DNA of 64,000 nt from Labia minor (Eukaryota; Arthropoda; Insecta; Dermaptera; Spongiphoridae), in NCBI GenBank assembly GCA_963082975.1, contig OY720344.1, forward strand, positions 31,779,172 through 31,843,171, given 5' to 3'. Below the pieces are notes generated by a model, which was not told the DNA's origin, did not search any database, and saw only the letters and a program-made list of their open reading frames with translations. Shown piece by piece: positions 14,551 through 64,000 of this stretch (within the stretch, counting starts at the first letter, position 1; each line of letters starts with the position of its first letter). Both the position numbers and the translations under genes were made by a program.

Positions 14551-15395
14551 CTTTTATATATAATATAATATTATTATATATTTCCCAAATTCATTTCCTT
14601 AATTGTAATAATACATTGATGTTAAACCGTTCATAGTTTGTCATTTGATTTATAATTGATTCTAATAACGAAACTTTCCCTTATATAGTAATATTCAGCT
14701 AGTCACGTACATTAGGTCAAAAGCTACCTCAAAATATTTTTGTTAAATAAATAAATTTCCAAAACTCTAACTTTACAAAAATTGGTCAACATTAGAAATG
14801 TGATTTCTTCAAATTATTTATGACATACAAATACTGTATGCCTATTTTATTTCATTTTAGGTAATTTTGTGAGCAAAAATTAAAATAAATTAGAGAGGTT
14901 TTGTCTGAATCTCGATGAAAATATTGGGGCCGATCTAAATTTGCAGACTTCTAGATATAATTTGTTTTATTATTAATATTAGTATAATAATTATGCAATT
15001 GCTTAGGATTGCTGCTTGTATATTTATTGCCTTACAGGTATTATTTGATCATATGTTTATTTTATTAATAGTTAGATAGATATAGTTATAATTTAAAGAA
15101 TTATACTAAATTTTATATCAAGTATTTATGTTGGTAAATTATTTTAGTATAGGAATTTAGATTAAATCTTTATTCTTAATTATTATTAAACATTTTTTTA
15201 AAATTATATTATATTGATTATTTTTTTGTTAAATTTAAAAAAAATTCGCCATTTTAAAAATCCCGGTTTCTAATTATCGATGTTTGCCAAAACTCGAGTT
15301 CACCCTTCTGTCAAAGAAATAATATATAAATAAAATATTTTTCTTTTTTAATTCTTCAATCAAGAGTTCTTATTTATTTACATTATGTTATAGAA
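14551..15395. other. Intergenic DNA upstream of CCDC103
   Basis: This is AT-rich with no gene. The last part must hold the CCDC103 promoter and 5' UTR, but no TATA box or initiator stands out. Confidence 0.45.
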
Positions 15396-17163
15396 ATGGC
15401 TGTGCTTGACGATGATAAAATAGACTTTAGCGCATTGCAAGAAGAATTGGAGACAGCTTTACAAGAAGATGAAAAATATAAAAGGGAAAATGATGCAAAA
15501 ATTCGGGCAGTTACCCAGGGAGTTGCAACTTATGAGCAATTTAAGTAATAATTTCTGATCATGTTTTAAAAACAATTTTCTTAATTTGTTTTACCCAATT
15601 TTTTTTTTAAATTATTTTTATTTTGTTAATGTTTTTATTTATTTTTTTTCAATTAAATAATTTTTTATATTAATATAATTAAAATAAATAAAATAATTAT
15701 AAATAAGTCAATAAATCAATTTAAGAAGACTAAAATCCAAAATTTCACATATAAAATATTTTTATTAAATTTAGTAGACTCCCTAAAGAATTCGAAGGAT
15801 GAAATGAAATTAATTAATTTAAATAGCAGAGGCTTTAATGTACATCAATGTACATTTAATAGAATAACTTATTTTAGTCAATTTCAGTTATTTGGATTTT
15901 TTTAATCGAAACTAAATCATACTTTTTTTTATTTCAAATTCATGTCATAACTCTGAATTTTGAATTTTTTTATTATTATTAATATTAAATTTTTATAAGT
16001 TTAATTAAGCAATTTTTATTTGTTTTATTTTTTAGAGATATTGTAAAAGCTTCCCATTTAAAACCTTTAAACAAATCAGATTTTGAAAAATCTCATCAAA
16101 GACGAGGAAGTCTATGGAATTCTATAAATCCTAAACGAAAATCACTTCCAGATATGGAATTAGAAAGTCATCATTCACTATATCAAGGGTAAATATTATT
16201 CATTAATTTATTATTTAACTCAATTAATTATGATATAGTACATTACTAAGGGGTTCAAAATTTTGCGTCTGTCATGAATCTTGTGTGTACCTCACATACA
16301 CACACAACATTTTACAATCATAAAACTAATTGATATCTTAAATTTAAAGAAATAATTCTTCAAATTAATTTATAATATAAAATAATTGTATAATACTAAT
16401 TAAATTATATTACAATTCTAGATTAAAGAAATGAGTTCTTTTTCTTAAATATTTCCTTAGAACTTCATCATCTGGCAGTACTTGTGAATTACCAACAACT
16501 CCTTCTGAATTTTCACGTCAATGGCGTGGTCTTGATATTGCTAGTCGTCTTGCTCTTTTACAACGACTGGACGCACCCCGATTAACCGAATTACTTAGAC
16601 CAGAAATACCTGTAGGAATGCTTGGAGAATTACTTCAAGCTTTACTTGCTTTCCCCGCGAATACATCGGATATTGTTATTGTCGTACGTTTACTTCAAGC
16701 TATGTCGCAAACTCATCGGTAATTAATATTTTTTATTTTATTTCAATATTTATTTATTAGTTCCATTTTTATTATAAAAATATAAAAATAAAAATTTTTA
16801 TAATACAAACAACAAATTAAGTAAATAATAAAATAAAAACAACAATTTAAAATATTAATAAATTAATTTAAGCTATAAAATTCTAAAAAGTATAAATCAA
16901 TTTTAAATAATATATTTTAATTCTTTATTTTTTAAAATTACTTTATAATATAAAATTCAAATTATTAAACTTTTTTTTTATTGATTGTTTTTTTTTTTAG
17001 ATTTGATCTATCTCTTCAATTTTTAAGTAGCGTGGAACGAGCAACATGTCGTCGGTTAATGGAAAAAATTGCAGCAAGTTTTCAAGATAGACAGCAGGAT
17101 CTTGCAGAGTTAGGAATAACAGAATGGACTCTATTAGAATTACGTACTCTTTATCATGTATAA
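15396..17163 (+). CDS. CCDC103: CCDC103 (dynein axonemal assembly factor 19)
   Basis: CCDC103 helps attach and assemble dynein arms on ciliary and flagellar microtubules; in insects this concerns sperm tails and sensory cilia. Coding exons are 15396-15544, 16036-16188, 16461-16718 and 17001-17163. Phases join exactly and give 240 residues (human about 242). Residues 1-60 are a charged helical segment with DEKYKREN and [19 protein letters not shown], closely matching the human N-terminus. Residues about 115-215 form the helical RPAP3_C-like domain ([15 protein letters not shown]). The end ELRTLYHV matches the human ELLELYQV. A basic, serine-rich stretch (about 70-90) joins the two parts. The first ATG after an in-frame stop was taken as start. 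The gene is convergent with DAP1. Confidence 0.9.
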
Positions 17164-19043
17164 ACTATATATATATATATACGAGTAAACTTACGATTTG
17201 TGCTCTCAAGCGAACCTTTTAAGCTTCTGCTTCAAAAATCACTTTTAAATAAATTGTAATTCAAAACGTGAAGGGATTTTAGATATCCACATTAATGTCC
17301 AAATTTAATTAAGTATAGGTAAAAATTAACTATTTGCATTCCAATATCACTTTATAAATGATTCTTCATAAATATGATATTGTGAAAAATATTCCTATTT
17401 ACATAATTTTTAAATATATATATATATATATATATACATATATAAGTCATTTTTTAAAATAAAATAAGTAGAGTGTGAATATATATATATATATATATAT
17501 AAGTATTTTTTTCCTATTTTAATTTTGATATTTATTATAAATAGGTTGATGTATAAATGTATAAAAATTTTAGTCTTTTTTTTATATTAATATCTAATGT
17601 ATATTACTCTTAACTTGTGTTAAGAACCAGACACAATATATATATATATAAATTTATTTTAATAGATAATAATCATGCTTTAACATTTTTAGCTTTATAC
17701 GTTTTAGAAAAATTGAAAACATTTCTAGTCAGCAATAAATTTGTTATTCATGTTTTCTATAAGGTCATCAATTTTTTATAGATATCAAGCACATAGTTTG
17801 CTAAATTGTGTATATTTCACTTTAAAACATCTTTGCAACGATCTAATAGTCTTCCAAAACAACTGCACAAATTTATTACCAATCGAATAATTAAAGATTT
17901 TTTAAATTTTCCATACAAGGCATGCAAAATTATATAATAATATATATCTTTTTATATAAATATGCATCCTAAATTAATTTCTTATAATATTAATTTTTGA
18001 GATAAAGACTGAATAATTTAGATAGTATTATTTATTTTTATATTTTATTATAAGAGCTTATTTGCTCCATATTTGTATTCTTTTAAATTTATTTAACTGC
18101 AGATAACTAAGACCATTTGGAATATATTTTTAGAGATTAACGGTGCAAAAGAAAACGCTTAGTAAATATGGAAAACTAAAACATATCTTCTATCACTTAA
18201 TTATTTGTATTACGATTAAAATGAAACAAATGATAATTTCTTTTATATTGTTGATCTTTATTGCAATACAAAATATTTTTTTTTCATTTAGTGTTAGTAA
18301 AGCCCTTTACCCATAGTTAATAAGAGATAATGCCCTTAAATATAAGATTTATATTTAAGAGCTTAATTATTATATTTTCAATTTTATTATATGAAAGGCA
18401 GTTAATTATTTTCATAACTATACATAGAAAGTTGTGCAAATATCAATAAAAGTACATTCATAAAATTAATTAATATTGAATACAAAAAACAAAAATTTAT
18501 TCGAAATTAAACTATAAATAAATGGTCCCAATATAAGTAAGGAGAAAATAGAAGACTATAAAAAGAAAATAGAATAGAAAATGTCAAGAATATTAACAGG
18601 GTTGACGGATTCAAGTTAAGAAACTAATATTAATCTTAATATCACAATTTTTAATAAATGCGAATAAATTAAATCGATTAAATCAAATTGAATTTTAGAT
18701 AAACAAATTAAATGTCAACCAAAATAAAAATTTAAAAATACAATCAAGTTTTGACAAGATAATAAACAAATGTTTTCGTTCAATTATAAAAAAATTAAGA
18801 TTGTTTTATGAAAGACAAATATATAGACTTATTTGAAATTACTTATTATCTTGTCTTTCTATTTTATTTTGAAAATATATGTAAGTAGTTGTTATATATT
18901 AACTTTTTTTTTTTATATAAATCAAGATATAAAATATGTTTTGAATATTTTTCTTCTTTATAGGAAGTTCTTTGAAAATATCTATAGGAAATAAAAATAA
19001 AAAAATTGCGGTTTCAAAAATATCTATTTTAGAGATTTATTCT
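17164..19043. other. Convergent intergenic region between CCDC103 and DAP1
   Basis: The stretch holds the 3' flanks of both genes and no further gene. TA microsatellites lie near 17167-17182, 17408-17434 and 17478-17502. The remainder is AT-rich. Confidence 0.5.
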
Positions 19044-19861
19044 CTATTTTCGGGGTTGATGGATCACGTTAGGTTTGCTGGAACCTGTCCTTGAATCATG
19101 TGTTGGATGTGGCTTTGCGTGAAAACTTTGTACAGCTTCAGTAGGAAAATCTGCATGCCCTCTAACCGGAGCACCACTGATTGTCATCGATTTAGGAGGA
19201 CTAAAATGAAAATTCAATATTAATATCAATGTAATTATATAAAAATGTTTACTTTATGTGTATGAAAAATTATGCGAGTTTATTTTTATAACTTAATAAT
19301 AATATAAGCATAAAATATTAATCAGTCAAAACACTTGGAAAATAATAGTTGAGAATTATTTTTAATTTTATTTTAATAAAATCATAATTTATTTCACAAT
19401 AAACTTTCAAATCTCACTTTTTATAATTAATAATAAATAGGAAAATATGCCTGAACTAGATCTGATGAATGTTTTTATTATTATTAATAAAGTAATTTTA
19501 TTTTGAATTATTAGTATTTATGGTGAATTACACAATTAGAAATTTTCACCTTGTAGAAACTTTTAATACAGAATCCGGTTCTGGAGTATCTTTATCTTTA
19601 CTCTTTGTGTCTTTATCATCACGGGGTGTCTTGTGTTGAGTAATTCTCATCCCTCCAGCTTTTACTAGAATAAAAATACATCAAATACCAAAAATGATAA
19701 AAAAATAAAAAAAACTAAGCATATGGAACAAAATTTACTGATAAGTAAATTATATTAGTAACTATATTAAAAACAATAAAAAAATGAAGAAATAAATAAT
19801 AGTAAGTTTTACCCGCTGGAGGATGTCCCGCTTTCAATTCAGTTTCTTCGGTTGATGACAT
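19044..19861 (-). CDS. DAP1: Death-associated protein 1 (DAP-1)
   Basis: DAP1 is a small, proline-rich, disordered cytosolic protein; in mammals it restrains autophagy and is a target of mTOR. Minus-strand coding exons are 19861-19813, 19664-19550 and 19200-19044 (49, 115 and 157 nt), giving 106 residues (human 102). The start MSSTEETELKAGHPPA continues into VKAGGMRITQ, matching the human KAGHPPAVKAGGMRI. The middle is Lys/Asp-rich. The STSPPKSMTISG segment matches the human SPPKP..ISG region around a known mTOR site, followed by RGHADFP. The last residues are HQPRK, like the human IQQPRK. There is no signal peptide or membrane segment. It lies head to head with Gs alpha, about 1.56 kb apart. 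Confidence 0.92.
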
Positions 19862-20880
19862 TTTATATAAAAGAAAAATGAATAGATATAAAGTATTTAT
19901 ATTAATCTAATGTGCTGGCAGAATTCGACAAAGAATTAATGACGTTTAATCTTTTGATTAGTTGAATGGCGCAACAGCACAGAATGCGCTCCAATCTCTG
20001 TTATCAATGTTCAAATACAACAAAAAAAAAATTAAATTTTTAGAAAAAACCTAGAAATATAAACACACATATACAAATATTCTATAAATATTATTCTTTT
20101 CAATTGAATATATACTAAGATTATACAATACACATGTTTACTATCTTATGAAAAACCTTTTCTATATATATTTATCTGTCTAATCTATTCTTTAATTTAT
20201 TTTTTAAAATATTTCATAATTGATTTATTTACTTATAATTTCGATTGAGATTATTTAAAAAATTTTATTTCTTCAGCGGATTTAAAAAACAATTTGGATT
20301 TCTTTTTAAAAAAATATATTTATATAAAAGGAATATAATGGTAAGGTGACATTTTGCAATTTAATGAAATAATTTAAAATTTTCTATGAAATGTTTATAT
20401 TTTAGTCATTAATTAAGAATTATTTTTATAAAATTTATAAAACAAAATTCATGATATTCAATTAAATGTTATTTTCTTATAATTATATGTACATTAAATA
20501 TTTTATAGAAATTATTGTAAAGAAAAATGAAACTTGGAAATAATAGAATTTGTTCTGAAATAATGTATATTAAGTAAAGTATATATATATATAAAATCAT
20601 TTTAAAGTCTAGCATATCATTTATTGTAATTCAAACTGGCATATTAAATATAGTATTTATTGTGTATATTTTGGAATAATTAATTTAATGCAATTTGCAA
20701 CAATAAAAATCTAAAAGTATATTTCCTCTCAAATTTTTATAATCATAAACTTGAAAAATAAATTAATACATCTAATTGTATTTATTTTTTAATAAAATAA
20801 AGGTGGGGGATATTAAATATAAATATAATTATTTAGTTCTTATTTTATAATATTTAATTGATTTAATTTTATTTTAAATT
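19862..20880. other. Intergenic DNA upstream of DAP1
   Basis: The first 150 bp next to DAP1 are slightly GC-richer and probably include its promoter. The rest is AT-rich with no gene. Confidence 0.45.
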
Positions 20881-21421
20881 TTCTTATGAAAAAGTATGGT
20901 TGATTAGCGCGACATTTTGAATGTTCACTCCTTGGAAAGTTGACGAAAAGGAACCTATCCCAGGCAGCATAATGGCCGCCACTTAGTACTTTTGATTTGC
21001 GTGATCTCGGGGCGATATTCCTGGGCAGGTGTCCCTCGGTGTTCCCCATGTGCTTAGTTGGTCTCGTTTGCCGAGTGTCCGCAGGTGCCAGGACACTAAA
21101 CAAGGCTCGACGCTAGGCGCCCCGGCAGCTGTCAAATGGCGGCCCCAATGCAGTAGCACAGGAGCGCTCGTACCCTCTCGCCCCTCTGTCCTGCAGCTCG
21201 TCACTCATCCAGTCTCGTCCCAAAAAACAGTGAAACGATTTGTGCTTGTGAGTTGAGTCGCTTTCGCGACACGTGTCCCCGTCACAAGAGAAATATGTGT
21301 TGTTAAGTGATTTTGTGCCGTGCCAGGTTCTAGAACCCATCTCAAAATAGGGAATTGGATTGTAAAACAAAGACAGCAAGATTCGACCCGTTGCTGTCTA
21401 CCTAGCATACTCCTTGATGTC
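20881..21421 (+). promoter_or_regulatory. Gs alpha promoter and 5' UTR
   Basis: Base composition rises abruptly from AT-rich to roughly half G+C at about 20900 and stays high up to the Gs alpha start codon, as expected for a TATA-less promoter plus 5' leader. Out-of-frame upstream ATGs are present (for example ATGGCCGCC near 20972). The exact transcription start cannot be fixed by eye. Confidence 0.6.
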
Positions 21422-60857
<39,436 letters not shown>

Positions 60858-60869
60858 TCCCCAAAACAT

Positions 60870-60984
60870 GTAAGTTTGATTTTTATTAAGAATTATTTCT
60901 TAGTATACTTATTATAATACTATCCATTAAGTATCATTATTTATCTATTAGAGATTAATCATCTTTTTGTTTTATTGGCTTCAG
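60870..60984 (+). other. Intron in the 3' UTR of Gs alpha
   Basis: Thirteen bases after the stop codon is a strong donor (CAT then GTAAGTT at 60870), and an acceptor GGCTTCAG ends at 60984. The following sequence (60985-61035) is abruptly GC-rich, as expected of an exon. The junction is so close to the stop that it should not trigger nonsense-mediated decay. Confidence 0.65.
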
Positions 60985-61390
60985 GGTGCGTGCGGGCGAG
61001 TGTGGGAACTTCAAGGCGGGGCATAACGCCACAAGATCAAGGATGAATATAAATGAACCTTACATACATAAATATCCATATGAATACGCATCAAATGTTT
61101 TAACATATTTTACACGTCTTGTAAAATTTGATACTTCTCTTAGGAATCTCCAGAAACTATTGTTTTATCCAAAGCTCCTAGAAATTTGGAAGAACAACGT
61201 TATCATTGAACCATTCATCATCTTGCCTCTCTTCTTTCCCTGCTTCGACGCCCAACCAGGAGAGAAGAACAAATAATTAAAATTCCAGCTTTTCTCTCCG
61301 ATATTTATTTCTTTTTTGTATATATAATATATATATATATATATACAAATATATACAAATCTAAATCGAATATAAATAAATAAATAAAAG
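60985..61390 (+). other. Putative terminal 3' UTR exon of Gs alpha
   Basis: The exon-like composition starts at the acceptor and runs to about 61290. AATAAA words lie at 61371-61388. An open frame from an ATG at 61042 (77 codons) has no recognisable family and is most likely fortuitous. Confidence 0.5.
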
Positions 61391-63095
61391 TATATATATT
61401 TATAGATATATATATATATACAAAGAGATAAAGATTATATATATATATATATACATATATATATGGTATAAATAAATTTAAAAAAAACTATTCTATTAAG
61501 AAGGCTATGAGCAAGCACAAATTCAAAGAAAATTATATTATATTATTCTTGTTATAATGTCGATATTTTATGAATAGATATGTATATGCCCAAAGCGCCC
61601 GGAGTGAGTACCAGTGTGTGGCAGGGGCTTGGGTCTTGCTTCGCGCTCACTGATTGGAGGTCGGCAGTCCCCATTCACCCAGAATATTAACCAAGTACCA
61701 AAACACACACACACCCATCCCACCCAGTGTCATAGCTTTATTCCGGCAGCTCGCGTTCTTTTAGATTATTTTATTATTTTATTTTATTTTTATATTTTAC
61801 CTTTATATATATATATATAATTTAAATATATATATATATATTTTGTTATCGATTTAATTATTGAATATAAATTATAATATTAATTATAATAAAAAAAATA
61901 CATATATATATATATATATATATGTATATTTATCTAAATATTTATTTATATACATCTTAATTGTTATTTAAGTATGTTAAAAAATATATATTTTATATAT
62001 GATTTAATTCGTAAAAAAGCTGTTCTTTAAATAAATCATATATAGAGAGAAAGAACTAAAAATTGCAGTGAGCTAAGAAAATTTAATCGTGGGCTCATCC
62101 TTTTGTTAAAGCATTTATAAAAAATTTAATAAAATAAATTAAATTCTAAAAAGTAAATCAGTGTTAAAGATAGGGCATACCTACATAAATCATTAAAACA
62201 TAACACTAAAGATTAAAAAAAAATATTTAAAACCAAACATTATAACAAAGAGATTTTCATCATCCATTAGCGATTCTAAATAATCCAATTTTTAAAATTT
62301 AGTGAATTTTATAAGATCATACATTAATTATTTTATTCATATCGATTTTCCTACTCTTCATTTTAAAATTTAAGGTTTAGAAAAAATAATATGACTTTTT
62401 TAAACAGAACAATTTCGAATGTGAAAATTGAGCCTGCATTAATCTTTTTAAGCATATCACTGCAAAAGTTGCCAAATTTTTAATACAATTAACAAAAATC
62501 AAAAAGTATAAAAATAATTTATTTAAAAAAAATTTACTTATTTATTTTCATTTTCATTTGAAAACACGCATAAATTTTTAATGGTAATAACTTAGATAAA
62601 TATATTATTTGAAGAAAAAATGAAATTTTAAAGGTGATAACATCGGATTTATATTATTTAAAAAAAAACACCTCGACTAAAAATACTTTTTACAAAAAAG
62701 CAAAGAAATAATTTCTTTGATACAAAAATTTTTTCTAATTGCATATTATAAATATCCATTTTTTTCTAATCTGGTTAAATGTTAAATAAAAATTTAGCTC
62801 TTTTTCTTCTCATTATCTTTCTTTCGATTTTTCACTGAGAATAATAAAAATGTTAAAAAAATATCGCCATATTTCTAAAGAAGGCTCTTAAAATAAACGA
62901 ACATCTAATCAAAACGCATATGTTAGTCAAGACTGGTTGCTATCACCCCCCCCCTCATTTGTCTTCCGTTAGTCTCTTGCGCACACAATTCTCTCACTTT
63001 TCATTCACATCCATTTTGATTAACACAAGAAAAACACACACTTGCGTTTGCCTTCGCTCAAATCATATTCTATTTCAAGCAACAAAACATCATTC

Positions 63096-63135
<40 letters not shown>

Positions 63136-64000
63136 TGGAATTTCATATTATTTATAAGACGGACAAATCGAAAGTGGGTTGGCGGCAAACCAATCATATT
63201 TAATGCGCTTGCCCGTACAAACAACACACACCAGAAATTGACTTTTATAGATTTAAAAGAATTGTATGTATATATATTTAAATATATATATATATATATA
63301 TAAAATAAATATATGAATGTATGAATCAAACAAAATATTTATATATATATTCAAATATATATAAATTTAATTATATTGGTGTGAATGAAAGAGGTATGTA
63401 ATTGAAACTTACAAAAAATAACAAAAAAAAAAAAATAAAACAAAACAAACTTAGTCAATTGAATGAATGTATTGTGAGAAATATTTTCAATGTGAAATTA
63501 TTATTTTAATTTTATGATTTTCATCGATTTATATTTATCGCTTTCTGGGCTTGGTGATTCAAAGGCTTAAGCTGCCTGGCCATCAAGGGGTGGATTTTGA
63601 AGTCATTAAAGGGTGTTAAGTCAATTTGTATCTGGATGTTCAAGAAATGGTTCGCCCGTCTTGAAATATCAGTAAAATGTTACGATGGAAAATCCGATTT
63701 GCTAGTCTCTTTTTTATTTATTTTAATCATTGAACGTATGTGTCTGTCTAAATGTTTATATTTGTCTAGAGAAGTTAAAAATGGTCCAAAATTTCCGCTC
63801 GACTGAGTACACACACTTGTTATTATGAAAAAAAAAATCCTTGATGCATCTGTTAATTCCCCTGTGATAATTGAATTCATATATATTGCCATAAAAGGTA
63901 GCGGCAACTGGTAGTAATTTTATTTTTTCCTAATTGGTGCCATTATGATTTTCATCAATCAAAAAGAACTAAATATTTGTATAATACTATAATATATATA
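61391..64000. other. 3' flank of Gs alpha, no further gene seen
   Basis: TA microsatellites are dense (61431-61463, 61806-61843, 61899-61924, 63101-63131, 63265-63302). GC-richer patches at 61590-61770, 62930-63070 and 63545-63800 carry short open frames without recognisable family; the first could be an extended 3' UTR. Confidence 0.45.

Noticed and set aside
60986-61276. 96-codon ORF after the Gs alpha stop
   Set aside because: It opens at a non-ATG codon, lies in the putative 3' UTR exon and resembles no family.
62920-63329. ORFs of 127 and 79 codons near the right end
   Set aside because: Both run through TA microsatellites that translate into Ile-Tyr repeats; no family resemblance.

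Overview
The window is eukaryotic, very AT-rich (by eye well over 70 percent A+T) and intron-rich, with GT-AG introns, many TA microsatellites and fragments of non-LTR retrotransposons and MITEs. The four kinds of conserved protein found (a saxophone-type BMP receptor, elongin C, DAP1, CCDC103) plus a Gs alpha subunit with an insect-like sequence point to an insect or other arthropod. I cannot name the species from the sequence alone. All five genes were rebuilt exon by exon; in each one every splice phase closes and the protein length matches its family.

Layout. 1-600: AT-rich, no gene. 601-773: MITE. 1854-3465 (minus): elongin C with a long extra N-terminus. 3466-4099: compact shared promoter region. 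4100-8198 (plus): saxophone-type BMP type I receptor, 9 coding exons. 8199-15395: gene-poor and repeat-rich, with several minus-strand relics of one non-LTR retrotransposon family. 15396-17163 (plus): CCDC103/DNAAF19. 19044-19861 (minus): DAP1, convergent with CCDC103. 20881-21421: GC-richer promoter and 5' UTR. 21422-60857 (plus): G protein alpha-s, 9 coding exons over 39 kb, with two giant introns (13.3 kb and 21.7 kb) and a further intron just after the stop codon. 61391-64000: AT-rich 3' flank.

The genes are not an operon and share no single pathway. Elongin C and saxophone are divergent with 634 bp between start codons; CCDC103 and DAP1 are convergent; DAP1 and Gs alpha are divergent. 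The two signalling genes (saxophone for BMP/Smad, Gs alpha for cAMP) are adjacent only in a loose sense.

The large introns of Gs alpha hold most of the unusual structure: two tRNA-like SINE families, a 128-bp near-perfect foldback, a three-copy CCGAG module, a retrotransposon relic flanked by a perfect 99-bp duplication, two members of a terminal-hairpin transposon family, a MITE that still carries a piece of transposase, and several GC-rich islands (one with a TATA box and a short ORF). I found no convincing new multi-gene system. The best candidates for something undescribed are the 99-bp flanking duplication, the intronic foldback as a hairpin-RNA source, the extended elongin C, and the possible nested transcription unit at 44750-45130.
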